A DNA stretch of 64,000 bases, from the NCBI GenBank assembly GCA_003342895.1, contig PTFA01000198.1:1843689-1907688 (forward strand), in the 5' to 3' direction. The notes under the pieces were generated by a model. The model saw only the letters and a program-made list of their open reading frames with translations, was not told the origin of the DNA and did no database searches. Of this stretch, positions 48,120-58,436 are shown one piece after another (the stretch's first letter is position 1; every line of letters starts with the position of its first letter). A program made the translations under genes and the position numbers. Origin of the DNA: Casuarius casuarius (taxonomy: Eukaryota > Chordata > Aves > Casuariiformes > Casuariidae).

Positions 48120-48330
48120 CCCTCTCTCAGATACAGGTGTACATGTGATGCCAATTAATGTCAATGAAGTGATGAGGTTATTTCCTCCCTTTGTCAGTCT
48201 TTTCCTGTAATGAAACACGAGCTATTTAATAACGTGCTCTCCACATTTAGTTTAGACGCTCATGATCTTTAGAGCATAGGAATCAGATATTGGTTTAATT
48301 GGGTCTCCTTTGTAAATTAATAACATTGAT
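48120..48330. promoter_or_regulatory. Candidate conserved noncoding element
   Basis: The segment has a high density of homeodomain- and SOX-like words without simple repeats: CCAATTAATGTCAATGA, GCTATTTAATAACG, TTTAATTGGG, AAATTAATAACATTGATT. The texture matches vertebrate enhancers; conservation is not tested. Confidence 0.3.
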
Positions 48331-48477
48331 TTAGCTTCTCTGATCTTAGTCTCACTTTTTTAACATAGATTTTTGGGTAAATAGCTGCCAGTTTAGGGCT
48401 TTTGTTTCTGGTGGTTAGCATCACAGTGGCTTTTTCTGCTTCCATGTTATGTCTCTGGTTTCATGCATCAGCTCAGT

Positions 48478-48546
48478 GGGTGGAATCCTAACTCTTCTTA
48501 AATCAATGGCAAAACTCTCTCTGACATTCACTGGTGAGGATTTCAG
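48478..48546. repeat. Ancient amniote interspersed repeat fragment
   Basis: Blocks GGAATCCTAACTC, AAATCAATGGCAAAACTC, CTGACATTCA and GAGGATTTCAGTG follow in order the repeat theme GAAATCCTGGC, GTCAATGGCAAAACTCCC, TTGACTTCA and CAGGATTTCA seen widely in bird and reptile genomes. It is the clearest copy of this theme in the window. The family name is not certain to me. Confidence 0.5.
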
Positions 48547-51200
48547 TGTTTGTCTTTAACAGCTGTCATAACACATTTTATGATGCATTTGACCCCCTCT
48601 GCTCCTCCCATTAGAGCTTTGAATTAGAAGAATCGAGTATGTCCAGTAATCAACAAGCAGATTTCTAAAAGAGCTTGAACGTCTCTAAATTTAAGAATAG
48701 ATAAAAGAGCGATTGGAAATTCATCCAGCCAAAAAGCCCTTCTTAGGGATGGGGCAAGTTTTGGTTTAGAAGACGCTTGTGACCTGCATTTTTCCATCGT
48801 CAATGGTATAATGCTATTATTGCCTTATGTTGTAAACAGTTTTGCTCTTGTGTTTATATTTAAAAAGAAAAAAGTGTTATTTTTATTGCTAAATCTCTTT
48901 CTGTGGTCTGACTTTGGCAGACTGCCTTACTACTATGCAATCTGTGTTGAAACTAGAAACCTTGAATAATGTAACACAGTTATTAACTTCTTCTTCCAAT
49001 GCTCTTGTTGCTTCTTTAAAAGGTGTGCAGTCAAATGAAAACAACAAATGTTAATTCAAAGCCACAATTGCTGTTTTCAAGAGGAAGGTAAAAGACAGCT
49101 TTAGAGAAACCTGTATTTTCTGTTTCTTATTGACAAAGTCACAGTTACGGAAAGCTTTGTGAAACTTGTGCTGAATTTAATCTTGCTTCTGAAACTGTCT
49201 TCCTAGGACATTGAAATATGTAAATCCAAGAAACTGAAAAGGAGGAGGAGGAGGGAATGGAGCAGGTCAAATAACTTGCATTTATTGTTGAAGGTATATT
49301 GTTTGAGATGTGCTGATGAAAGAAATAGGGTAGAGAAATGTCAAGTAATTTGTAAATCAAAAGTGTACAAGTACTGCTACGACCTTTTATTTTTCCATGA
49401 GTGTGTTTCATGCCTAACAGTGCTAATCACAGATTTTACTAGGAGGAAGCCATATCAATCCCTTTTTAAAAAGTAGCACAATTATTGACCCTCTATGCAA
49501 TATTGTCATATACTTGAAGCTTTCTTTGTGAATACTTTTTATGCTGAAGATAATTATTTCCTAGAGTAGATCGTAATCATTTTGGTCTTTCTGGCTCTAG
49601 GATGTTTTACAAGTTCCCTGTTTTCAGAGAAAGGTTGACAATGTCATCTGGACTGAAGTCTCCTGATTCTGTGGAAGTAATCCCTGCATAAGGTAGAGCT
49701 GTGCTCCTTTCTAATGTCACCGTTCAGAGTATGCAAATAACTTACAGTATGAGGTAAAAGGTTTCTGTTATATTAACTCTCTATTTTTAAATAACAATCT
49801 TAGCAACCCAAACAGTGGCTATTACTATGTTTTGTGTTTAACAGTCTTGTGTAGTATTGCATTTAAGTAGAGTTGAACTTCCCTAGTCTGTGAAAATCAT
49901 TTGTATTTATTCGGAAGTCACAAAGCCATCTACTGCTCTTGAACTTCACCAAGCACTTGTCTCCATTGGCCTCAGCTTGACTTTTAAGTGGTTTTGCTTC
50001 CAGGTTTTTTTAATTGTTCCTTAGCCATCCTGGGCTGCTAAATAATGGAAAGAGTTGGGTCAAATACGATTGCTTGACTATCAAAACCCCTTTCTGCCAA
50101 TTCCTTGCCTGGCCTGTTATGCTACATTACACTGTGAATCATTTTCTTTGTTTCTGCTCCTCACACTCATTTCTTAATTTTGTGGGCAAAAAAGAAGTCA
50201 CAGTTTCTGAAGCCGGTGCAATATGCGTCAAAGGCAATATTCCCACTGACTTAAGGGAGAACAGCCAGATGTCTAAATGTCTGCGTGACTGAGGTGAGAA
50301 TCCAGAGGCTGAATCCCTTTCTTTGGAGGGGAAACATTTAGGGAGGAATCCACAAGCAGATTAATTAAATAGCAAATCTCCCTTCGAGAGGCTGTTGGTG
50401 TTTAAAGATTCGGTTCTGTTGATGGTAACAGAAGGCCCTATTTTTTTGCTTCCTTGTTGAACAAAGAAGTTTCAAATGTAATTCATTCTTTTGCCAGGTA
50501 AAGTTCAATCGTAATGAGATTTTGTTAATGCAGATGTTGTTGTGTGTATTTTCTATATCTGTGCCCTTGAAATGTGGTTGTTATAGCAACAGGCTTAACT
50601 ATTAAACAGGTTTTAGTTTTATATCTACTTCATAACATATAATGTAATTAGGTATTTGCAGCAACTCTAAGCAGCATGTTAGCTAGTAGATGACACAAAT
50701 ATCACTTACCTTCCGAAGTAAATTAACTACAAGGTACTATCTCTAAAATGTATGTGTTATTAATCTGTCTAATTTCTTTCTGCCTGAAAGAATGTTAAAA
50801 ATAATAATAATAATAATGTAAATATCCAGTGTTAAAATGTGCAGAAATGGTTAGATTTCAAAGAGCTCACAATACTGATAATTTTGGAAAACGGATCCCA
50901 GCTGAAGCCTTTTAACATTTGAAAGTCTTATCCAAGCTGTGCATCTGTAGTTCATAATTCACTGCCCGCGCTGGCCATCGTGGCGATGGCATTGCTGCAG
51001 GCCTGTGGGGAAGGCTGTGCTCCCAGCCCAGGGCAAAGCCAGATAAACGGCTGATGAAATGAGCACTCCTGAGGTGCATCGTGGATCCATTTTTCCCTCA
51101 AAATTCTCTTGAAATTAAGCTCCTCTCTGCTGTGTGAGGTTTTCAACTCAAGATCAACCTACTTAAAGAATTACAGAGTTGTGGGTTTCTGACGGTGGGA
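48547..51200. other. No gene seen; AT-rich, with small repeats
   Basis: Contains (GGA)4 at 49241-49255, an octamer ATGCAAAT at 49731-49738, a possible ancient repeat fragment at about 50215-50256 (AAGGCAATATTCCCACTGAC) and (AAT)6 at 50800-50817. No exon is supportable. Confidence 0.6.
50800..50817. repeat. (AAT)6 microsatellite
   Basis: Six uninterrupted AAT units. Confidence 0.9.
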
Positions 51201-51521
51201 ATGATCTCTGAAATCAGTTTTCCCTCTCAACCCCAGGAAGGGGAAGGTGGGGGAGCGAAGGGAGAAGCCCGTGTTTTGTACCTGCACCAACGGGTGTTCC
51301 CGAGACGGGAGCGACCCGGCTCTGGAGAGCCCCGCGGCCCTGGGGAGAGAAGCTTTGGCACCGGCAGCCTCGGGGCACCTTCCTCGCTGAGAAAGGGCAA
51401 ACCACGCTGCCCGCGCTGGGGCCCCAGGGAGGGCTTCTCCTGGGCGCGGGAGCACCACGTGCCCTTCCAGTGTGTGTTTTATCATCCTTTGAGAACCCTG
51501 CAAAAGCAAAATCCTATTTAA
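51201..51521 (+). CDS. Hypothetical 106-residue ATG-initiated frame over a CpG island
   Basis: The frame starts at ATG 51201 (G at -3) and runs 106 codons through the CpG island to a TAA. The predicted protein is basic and low in hydrophobic residues, rich in Gly, Arg and Pro, with no signal peptide, membrane span or known domain. An acceptor-like tract ending CTCAACCCCAG lies just inside it (about 51235), and a 122-codon frame is open on the opposite strand. Open frames on both strands are expected in CpG islands, so this may not be translated. I list it because it is the best ATG frame at the most gene-like locus. Confidence 0.12.
   Translation: MISEISFPSQPQEGEGGGAKGEARVLYLHQRVFPRRERPGSGEPRGPGERSFGTGSLGAPSSLRKGKPRCPRWGPREGFSWAREHHVPFQCVFYHPLRTLQKQNPI
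51240..51465. promoter_or_regulatory. CpG island 1
   Basis: About 18 CpGs fall in 200 bp (51256-51455), with GC content near two thirds by hand count. The observed/expected CpG ratio is roughly 0.8. It includes CCCCGCGGCCC, CCCGCGCTGG and GGGCGCGGG, and a palindromic E-box CACGTG near 51452. In vertebrates such islands usually mark promoters or orphan regulatory islands. The surroundings on both sides are AT-rich and CpG-poor. Confidence 0.65.
51282..51497 (-). other. Exon-like minus-strand segment, 72 codons, phase 0-0
   Basis: On the minus strand a good acceptor (GGATTTTGCTTTTGCAG) precedes position 51497, and CAG|GTACAA follows position 51282. The enclosed 216 bases are exactly 72 sense codons, open with no stop in the frame that enters at phase 0 and leaves at phase 0. 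The peptide begins G-S-Q-R-M-I-K-H and is rich in Ala, Arg, Pro and Gly, with no domain I recognise. The donor is weak at +4 to +6. The segment coincides with CpG island 1, where open frames are cheap. It could be an internal exon of a minus-strand gene or chance. Confidence 0.25.
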
Positions 51522-52551
51522 TGTGAAATAACACATCACTGAGCTGGTTCAGCAGTTTGTGCAGCAGCTTCACATGTCGTGGTGCTTTTTGAGCTGGCTT
51601 TGTTGCTGCTCCTTCTTATAACCAAAGCTTTTAACGTCCTCAGGTGGATGTTATTGCAGCAACCTGACACTCAGCCTTGTGACTGAGGCTTTGTCTCTTG
51701 GCGCTCGGATCCGAAGTCCGGTGCGTGCAATGAGAGAGGCCCCTAAGAGCCCTGAGAAAAGCAGGGGGGATATAGTTTTTTAAAAAGAAGCCTGAGGTCT
51801 AAGCCTTGCAGCGTGCATTTGCACCATCCAGTCAACATGCTTAAAAAAAGCAGTTCTGCACTAAAATCAGATAATTGTCAGTCCAAAAAATCAGCAAGTC
51901 TTTTTGCCATTTGTGCGTTTTAAACATCTTATTTGCCTGTGCCATGGTGGTAACTGATTATATATGACTGGTCTGAAATTTGCATATTTAGGCACAAACT
52001 AAATTTTTCTTTCTAGAACATATGGTCCAGAACTTCATCAGATATTGATAGTCTTGTTATTAGGTGGCATTGATCTGCAAGAAAAATAATGCTATTGATG
52101 AATTTTAATTAATTCTTTTTAATAAGTGAACTTCTCTCCAACAAACTTTCTGAATATAATAATAAAGGATCCAGTAATCTAAAGCCTGCAGGACTCTATG
52201 TTTATTCTTGTGGCACAGTGCCTCCAATATATTTCAGTAATAAGGTTCCAGAATTAGCAAATTACAGGATTCGGATAGCTGTAACTCGTTTATTGCCATA
52301 TGCATAATCCAGATCTCTCAAGGGTTAAATCACTAAACCTGCAGTCCAGCATTTGTTGGTATGAGGCAACAAGGTTTCCTGAAACTATTCATCTGGTTTG
52401 AGGAAAAAATGAATTTAGGGTGAAAGAAATGACATTTTTTCTCTTTCCATTTTACTTGTGTTAAAAATAGATGGGAAATCTCAGTCATGCTTTTAACGAC
52501 TACCTGCAAATCGGTGCCGTGAGTTTGTAAACACTACTCTGTCAGTTTAAA
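51522..52551. other. AT-rich gap between two CpG islands
   Basis: Holds a small CpG-dense spot at about 51700-51727 (GCGCTCGGATCCGAAGTCCGG). Otherwise AT-rich sequence with TTAATTAATTC near 52106-52116 and a forkhead-type GTAAACA near 52529. No exon is evident. Confidence 0.5.
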
Positions 52552-52930
52552 CGCGGTCGTGAAAAGCGCTCAGATGGTACACCTGCACGGCGTGACGGTT
52601 CGCTTTGAAGGATGTAGTTCGCAACTTGACCTCCAAACTCTGAAACTTCTGGTTTCAGAAACTCGTTCAGTCTGTTTCTGCACGTGTCTGTGCTTCTCGC
52701 TCAGCACACACGATCTCCCTGCGGCTCGTCCTGGGGAAGAGTGGGGGATTGGATGTTTCTTTTTCGGGGCGTTAGTGGGCTGGTCGGAAGGAGGCCCGTG
52801 GCAGAGGCGCTGGCTCCAGCACAAGGACACGCAGCCGCGCCGCGTCTTGCTGGAGACGGCAACGAGCATCTGCTCCAGATGCAGGTCTGGTCTGTGCCCT
52901 GGCTGCCCGACGAGGGGGAGAAACACCTTC
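52552..52930. promoter_or_regulatory. CpG island 2
   Basis: About 29 CpGs fall in roughly 380 bp, with GC in the upper fifties percent. The observed/expected ratio is about 0.9 by hand count, which meets the usual island criteria. CAGCCGCGCCGCGTC near 52831-52845 is the densest part. With island 1 it makes a 1.7-kb CpG-rich locus, the strongest compositional anomaly in the window. Confidence 0.65.
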
Positions 52931-52975
52931 CCCCAGGTGCGACAAGTTTCATGCAAGTTCTGGGGATTTATTTAG
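52574..52975 (+). CDS. Hypothetical 133-residue frame over CpG island 2
   Basis: An ATG at 52574 (weak context: C at -3, G at +4) opens 133 codons beginning M-V-H-L-H-G-V-T-V-R-F-E-G. The first forty residues look protein-like, with alternating hydrophobic and polar residues. The remainder is Cys/Trp/Arg-rich and looks like random GC-rich translation. A donor-like CCCAG|GTGCGA at about 52936 could end an exon. Another plus frame (52684-53148) and two minus frames (128 and 83 codons) overlap, arguing that openness comes from composition. No family is recognised. Confidence 0.13.
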   Translation: MVHLHGVTVRFEGCSSQLDLQTLKLLVSETRSVCFCTCLCFSLSTHDLPAARPGEEWGIGCFFFGALVGWSEGGPWQRRWLQHKDTQPRRVLLETATSICSRCRSGLCPGCPTRGRNTFPQVRQVSCKFWGFI

Positions 52976-53094
52976 CTGCTGTGGAGACTAAAATCAATTG
53001 CTGCTTCAGAGAGCGAAATACTGCCCTTTGCTGTTGCCCGTTACCCTACGCCAGGTGTTTGGGTGGAAATAACAGTCCACAATTGCTAACTTGG

Positions 53095-53108
53095 CCACAA
53101 GAGGGAGC
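53095..53108 (+). promoter_or_regulatory. CTCF-like site
   Basis: CCACAAGAGGGAGC, preceded by TTGG, resembles the CTCF core CCACNAGRGGGCGC with A in place of C at one strong position. It lies about 170 bp downstream of CpG island 2. Confidence 0.35.
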
Positions 53109-53109
53109 T

Positions 53110-55164
53110 CGTAAATCCCACGAATGCAATGAGGACGTGTCAAAATAGACTAATATAAATATTCTGAATTAAATTATTAGAAAACAGCTGCTTGTTTCTT
53201 AATTTGAATTAACTTTTCTAGTGCTTTCATACAGAAGTTTCAGGAAACTTTTAGTAGATAGCTTTTAGTGCCAGACAAGTTGTGGCAGCCAGACTGAGGC
53301 CTCATTTGTGACTGTTGTACATTCGTGAAGTAAAATTTAACCAAATTCTGCTCTTAGCTTAAAAAAAAAAAAAAGTACAAACTCCTGGAAATGACTGAAA
53401 GCTCAGGAATGGCCAATAACTGTCCACAATCTTAACTCAGCATATAAATGTAAACTAGGTGCTTCCTCTCTCTAGAATTTCCCTATATATATGTGGGGGT
53501 ATATATGTATATGTACATGTACACATATGCACACTCACTTATATGCATGAGCTAAGCTTATGCAGACAAGTACAGCCTTTCTTAAGTGTGTCTGTTTAAC
53601 ACTGACCAGTGGTCTTTGGAAAAGCCGTGTGGGCTTTTGTGGAGATATTTGCATTCCTTTAAAATTAGCATGAAGCTGTAGAGGAAAGACAAAACTCTCA
53701 TTAACTTCGAAAGGTCACAGTCTTTATTTGTCCTCAGTAACACATTGTGGAACATCTGGCTCAAGATCCCATGAGAAGAGGGCTGTTTCCAACAAAATCA
53801 GCCGTTAATTAATGGGCAATAGAGACATTTTTTCCCCAGATCAGCAGGTCTTTCAGAGCTGCCCACAGCAAGACACGGTACCTTCCTCAGAAGCACATGA
53901 CGGTGATAAACGTCGCAAGCCGGGACACAGCGCTAATGCAGTGCGCATCCCACGTTTCATCACTCAAAGGACCTTCAGGCTAACAGACTTTCCATAAATC
54001 ATACCAAAATTTAATCATACCTTAAGAAATTGAGAAAAACAGTTGCAAATCTTTCTGAATAGCAGAGAGAGACTGTGCAACTAGTATGCCAAAGGGAATC
54101 ATTTCTGGTAATTAATCAGCAGTTTAAAACTGTTATTTATTCTAGTATCTTTTGGGTTTTTTTCCTCTTCTTAATGTGCTGGTGATGTAAGTTAGCCGAA
54201 TATGTTTTTCAATGTGATCTAAATTTCATGGGGGATCTTGGAAAGGAAAAATGTCTTGAAGCAAAAAAGTAGATAGTCCCCAACTTTTTGTATATGCATG
54301 CAAGATGGCAGCAATTTTAAAGACTTTATTCTTTCAGCTTAAGTCTCTAAAAGGACAAATGAGCTTCACCCTGAGATTATTCTGATCTTACAAGCCTGAT
54401 TTATTTCCCTCCCTGGCATTCCCTGTTTGCTCCTTGAAATATAGCTGAGGAGCTGATTTGCTTACGTGCAATTCCCAGCATGACGGTGCTACTCAAATGT
54501 CCTTCTGTAAAGAAGGAACTGTCTCAGTGTTTTAAGTCTACTGAACATTTAGGAAGATGCCTTAAAAGCCTTTAGTTCTTCTGACTGCAGCCTCCACAAA
54601 AGTCGGTAGACTCAGTGATGCACACTTTAGGGGCGTATTCCTCCATCTTCTGCCAAGGCAAAAAAAAATCCTGTGTGTTTTAGTTTGATTTGGCTTTCTT
54701 TACACGGGAATTCCTCTCCCTAAGGCTCCACAGCTAGAAAAGCAGGGTTCACACACCCCTGCAGTGAAGGAAGAGGGTGGATATTCAGAGAGCCGAGCAA
54801 ACCTCAGAAAAGCTGCAGCTAGTGAAAACCGAAGTTCAGACAGTTCTGTGGTGTCCAACAGCTGAATCATTTTGTGTGCCCTGTTCCTGGGAATAAGTAT
54901 AACCCTCTGTTGGTCTTACAGCATGCTGCCACTGACACACAGTTATGGTCACTGGGCATGTGGCATCCCAGTATACAGAGACCAGACTAGCCCTTTGCAT
55001 TCCTCGTGGTACCATACTGAAGACATGGATTAGCCACACCATGGTGCAGCAGATGCTCTGGCCCCCAGCCCATTTGCACATCCTCCTGTATCTGTGTGGT
55101 AACTTCTAGTGTCTGGCAGCTGAGCTGCATCCCCTCGGTTCAGCAGGTTCCCCTACGGTTTCCA
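53110..55164. other. No gene seen; AT-rich noncoding
   Basis: Contains an A14 run near 53360 and an alternating TATA/TGTA/CACA-rich tract at about 53483-53555. That tract includes the perfect 12-bp palindrome TGTACATGTACA (53512-53523). Frames are short. Confidence 0.6.
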
Positions 55165-55180
55165 CCATCAGGCCTGATGG
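55165..55180. repeat. Perfect 16-bp palindrome
   Basis: CCATCAGGCCTGATGG equals its own reverse complement. It is GC-rich and could bind a dimeric factor; no family match is claimed. Confidence 0.8.
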
Positions 55181-57415
55181 CTGTACAGGAGGACGTGGGA
55201 TTTTTCTTATACTGTGCAATCTGTAACTCCCATTTGCATGAACAGTCAAATGAGACTGGATGACACGGTGAAGAGCACCCAGGTTGCTGTCATTTCTTCT
55301 TCAGTCAGGACTGACTTCTGCTGATTAATGCTCAAGAAATTACATGAACTTTTTGCTAAGAAAATGTGCTGTATTGATGGAATTCTCAATCTCGCTCAAA
55401 TGTCAGGCAATCTGCTTGCAGAAATTAGCGTTCTCATCTCTTGACTCCCCGACCTTAATAGCCAACATAAATATCGAACCAACCTTTTAAAGCTGAGATT
55501 ACTCATTTAAATCCAATTGGGAAAGGTGGTGGTGGTAAGGGGAGAAATGTCAAGGAATTTAGGGAGGAGGAGTAAGTTATATTTGTCAGATACATTAAGC
55601 TTTTAAATATGGTCACTTCCCTGTCGATTACTAGTGTTTGGCTGTTTGTGGAGATCAGTTGTGTCGGCCTAGATGTTACAGGCTGTTAAGAGCTTTCATA
55701 TTTCATTGCAAAATGTGCCATTTGGATGGAACATCTTGTGCTCCTCTGTTTCTGGTTGCTAAGTACCCAGTCTTCACAGCTGTACCTTGAGATAGAAGTT
55801 TAATAATCCTTTTGTGTTTACTCTCTTTTCTACAGAGTCACAAGAAATATTTCTAGTAATAGGAAGGTAGGTATTTAAGGTCAAACTGCGCTTTAATCAA
55901 TCAAAGTTAGATAGAGGTATATTATTGGATGAGCTTTCCAAATGCTCTAAAGTGATACACATCCATTGAAATCAACTGATGTTGACCAATTAGGATGTTG
56001 CCTAGTATTAAGATGACCCTGTGGGAAGTGCACTTCTGCTAACAAATACCATACTGGAAGGAAAGGAAATGACAAAGAAACTTTGATTTCAAATTCTAAA
56101 TCACTGTCTTTCACAAATAGCTTACATCTCTGAAGCCTTGAAGCTTAAGACCTGGGCAAATACGAACACTGTTATGTAGTAACAGTGCATAAATACTCAT
56201 TTTTCTGGAAAAAAAGTCCTATCATTTGTACTGCAATGAACTATACTTTTGGATCTGTGGAAAGCCCACAGACTAGCTACAATTTATGTTCTGTTTCCTC
56301 AAATAAAGAGCTTTTTAATCCTACATTGACAGGGATTTTGTGTATGAGAGCAAAAGTTATCTACTGGTTTGATTTCCCACTTTTGGGTTTATGGAGAACA
56401 TCCATGTTATAGACGACTTTGACATGTAAGGGTCTTATTTGTTGGATAAAATCTTTGCCCTATTTAAGTCAATAAGTTAAGATACTGTCTTTGACACTCT
56501 TCATGTCTAGAAAATTAGAAGAAGTTTGCCTCTTACCTTGACCTTCATGCCTCACTTCTGTGTTTCTAACAAGCATAGTCAGGAGTACCCCATACAACAC
56601 TGTGTTTGAATGCTGGTAAACTCAAACCTGGAGCTGGCCCAGGACATTATGGTTTGAGCCCACTTCTCCTCATATTCTCGTACACCAAAAAGATGCAGTG
56701 TGTTCCTCCCCTGTGCATTTGCAGGAACTGCTATTGCCAGTTGTCCAAATTAAAATGGAGTGAGTCAGCATTTTTTGGTTTGCTGCAAAATCTGTATGAT
56801 AAAATAGCTTCCTAAAGCAAAAAGTAATTTGTTATTTTGTTTCTTAAGACAAAACAAGAGAACAAAGGACCATCTCGCAACGCAGGATCTGCAGTGAGAG
56901 CCACAGATTGCCAGTAGGAGGAAAATGCAACGCTCCAAACAGAACGAGGCAACTGTGTTTCCTGAGATGTTCGTTTAAACATGACCATCTTCAAGCAGAG
57001 TCCAAAAATGTGAGCTATTTACATTTCAGCGCAGTACATTTCTTTTGTTTTCCTCCATGTTTCTTTTTTCCTCACAGTCTCAGCTGAACAGTTTGGGATT
57101 TTTTTTAGAAAGCCAGCAATGAATTCCCATCCCAGTTTGTTATTAAGCACCTCAAAACTATGTGAAGCTATGCAGGAGTGCTGTACTCTTTCACTTTCAT
57201 TCAGCTGCCTCTACTATGTTTGGACTTCTTTCAAACTACAGAATCATTTAAGATAATGATATATGGCCAGGTAATTTCAGAGAACGGTTAATAATAATGT
57301 ACTTCTGGCCCCAATGAAATTCTTAATTTCCTGGCTGGGTTTGTTCCAGTGTAGGTCTATGATTTTGCTATCCAAGCAGGGAGTTGTGGTAGGCATGCCC
57401 TGCGCCATCAATGCT
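55181..57415. other. No gene seen; noncoding
   Basis: AT-rich with short frames only. A short GGTGGTGGT run lies near 55527. Confidence 0.6.
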
Positions 57416-57429
57416 CCATGAGGGGGCTC
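57416..57429 (+). promoter_or_regulatory. CTCF-like site
   Basis: CCATGAGGGGGCTC carries the AGGGGGC core of the CTCF motif, with departures at two flanking positions. Confidence 0.3.
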
Positions 57430-58199
57430 AATATAATTTCTAAGACCCCCATCCCAGGGAACGCTGTCAAAGCCCCTTGCAGGGCTTTCCCATGTCTCAG
57501 AGAAAGGGAAGTTTGTTGTTACTTGGTGTCTTTCCTCTTGCCAAGCAAGTTCTTCACCTTGGGAAACATTTGTAAGAATTTATAACAGTTTGAACTGGTC
57601 CCACTTTGGGTGATTTGTCCAGATGTTTTGTATCTCAGAATAGGTTGGGCACTTTCCTTACCTCTGATACTGTGGCTAAGCTTTAGTGGAGACATGATAA
57701 TAGCTTAGGTGATCTTTTCCGCTACAGCGATCAAAACAGCTTTCCAGTCTCTTTTTTAAAGTGCTCTGTCAAAAGCACTTACAAACTCCTAAGCACAGTA
57801 AAGAGTTAAAAATAACTACTGTTGTTTCATTATTGATTTTTTCCCAGTGCCTTAAATTACATCTTCTAATCTCCTGAATCTCTTCTCATAAGCCCTTCCC
57901 ACACATGTCCTTTACATTCAATTAAAAAGACTGACTACTACTTTTCCATCATATCCCCACACCTTGTCAAATACTGGCTCATCTGCATTATGGCATCTTT
58001 AACTGTAGTTTGCAGCTGATCTTTTAGGCTTTCCAGCAGAATCAAAGACTGTTTCCTAGCTATCAAAATAAATTGTTTCCTGAAGGCCACCTTCTTTTCT
58101 TGCTGTGGATTCCTTGCCACCACAGTACGACTGATCCATTAATTAATTTCTTGCAGTTTGGGTTTATTTTCAAGGTGATCTGTGTTGTTTAACTTGTAG
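57430..58199. other. No gene seen
   Basis: A minus-strand frame of about 70 codons (to 57938) reads as a lysine/glutamine-rich amphipathic helix. It lacks an N-terminal ATG and has no flanking splice sites of quality. Confidence 0.55.
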
Positions 58200-58436
58200 A
58201 TGGAACTGACAACAGTGTGGACCTATGCTTTGCTTATTTTATGGGTCTGTACCCTCGCAGCTGGGACAAAGAACATGTATCAGTCTCAGGGAGCTCATGA
58301 TTGGTTATGCTATGCCCCATTTTTTCATTGCAGCTTATTCTTGGATCAAGGATTGACTTGCAGGTTAGTAACATGGTGTCGTGAGGAAAATGTGTGTCAT
58401 GATGGAGAGCAGGGAGAGGTAAGCCATTTCAGCTGA
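58200..58436 (+). CDS. Hypothetical 78-residue ORF with signal-peptide-like start
   Basis: A true ATG at 58200 (preceded by an in-frame TAG, G at +4) opens 78 codons. The first about 22 residues (M-E-L-T-T-V-W-T-Y-A-L-L-I-L-W-V...) form a hydrophobic segment ending near L-A-A-G-T, a plausible signal peptidase site. The remainder has five cysteines and would be a small secreted protein. Within it, 58334-58418 is bracketed by a strong acceptor (TTTTTTCATTGCAG) and donor (GAG|GTAAGC), so the 3' part could instead be an 85-bp exon. No family resemblance is recognised, and a chance ORF remains most likely. Confidence 0.15.
   Translation: MELTTVWTYALLILWVCTLAAGTKNMYQSQGAHDWLCYAPFFHCSLFLDQGLTCRLVTWCREENVCHDGEQGEVSHFS

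Noticed and set aside
57938..58123. Lys/Gln-rich helical minus-strand frame
   Set aside because: No initiating ATG, no polypyrimidine acceptor upstream, and no recognised family. Composition alone is not evidence.
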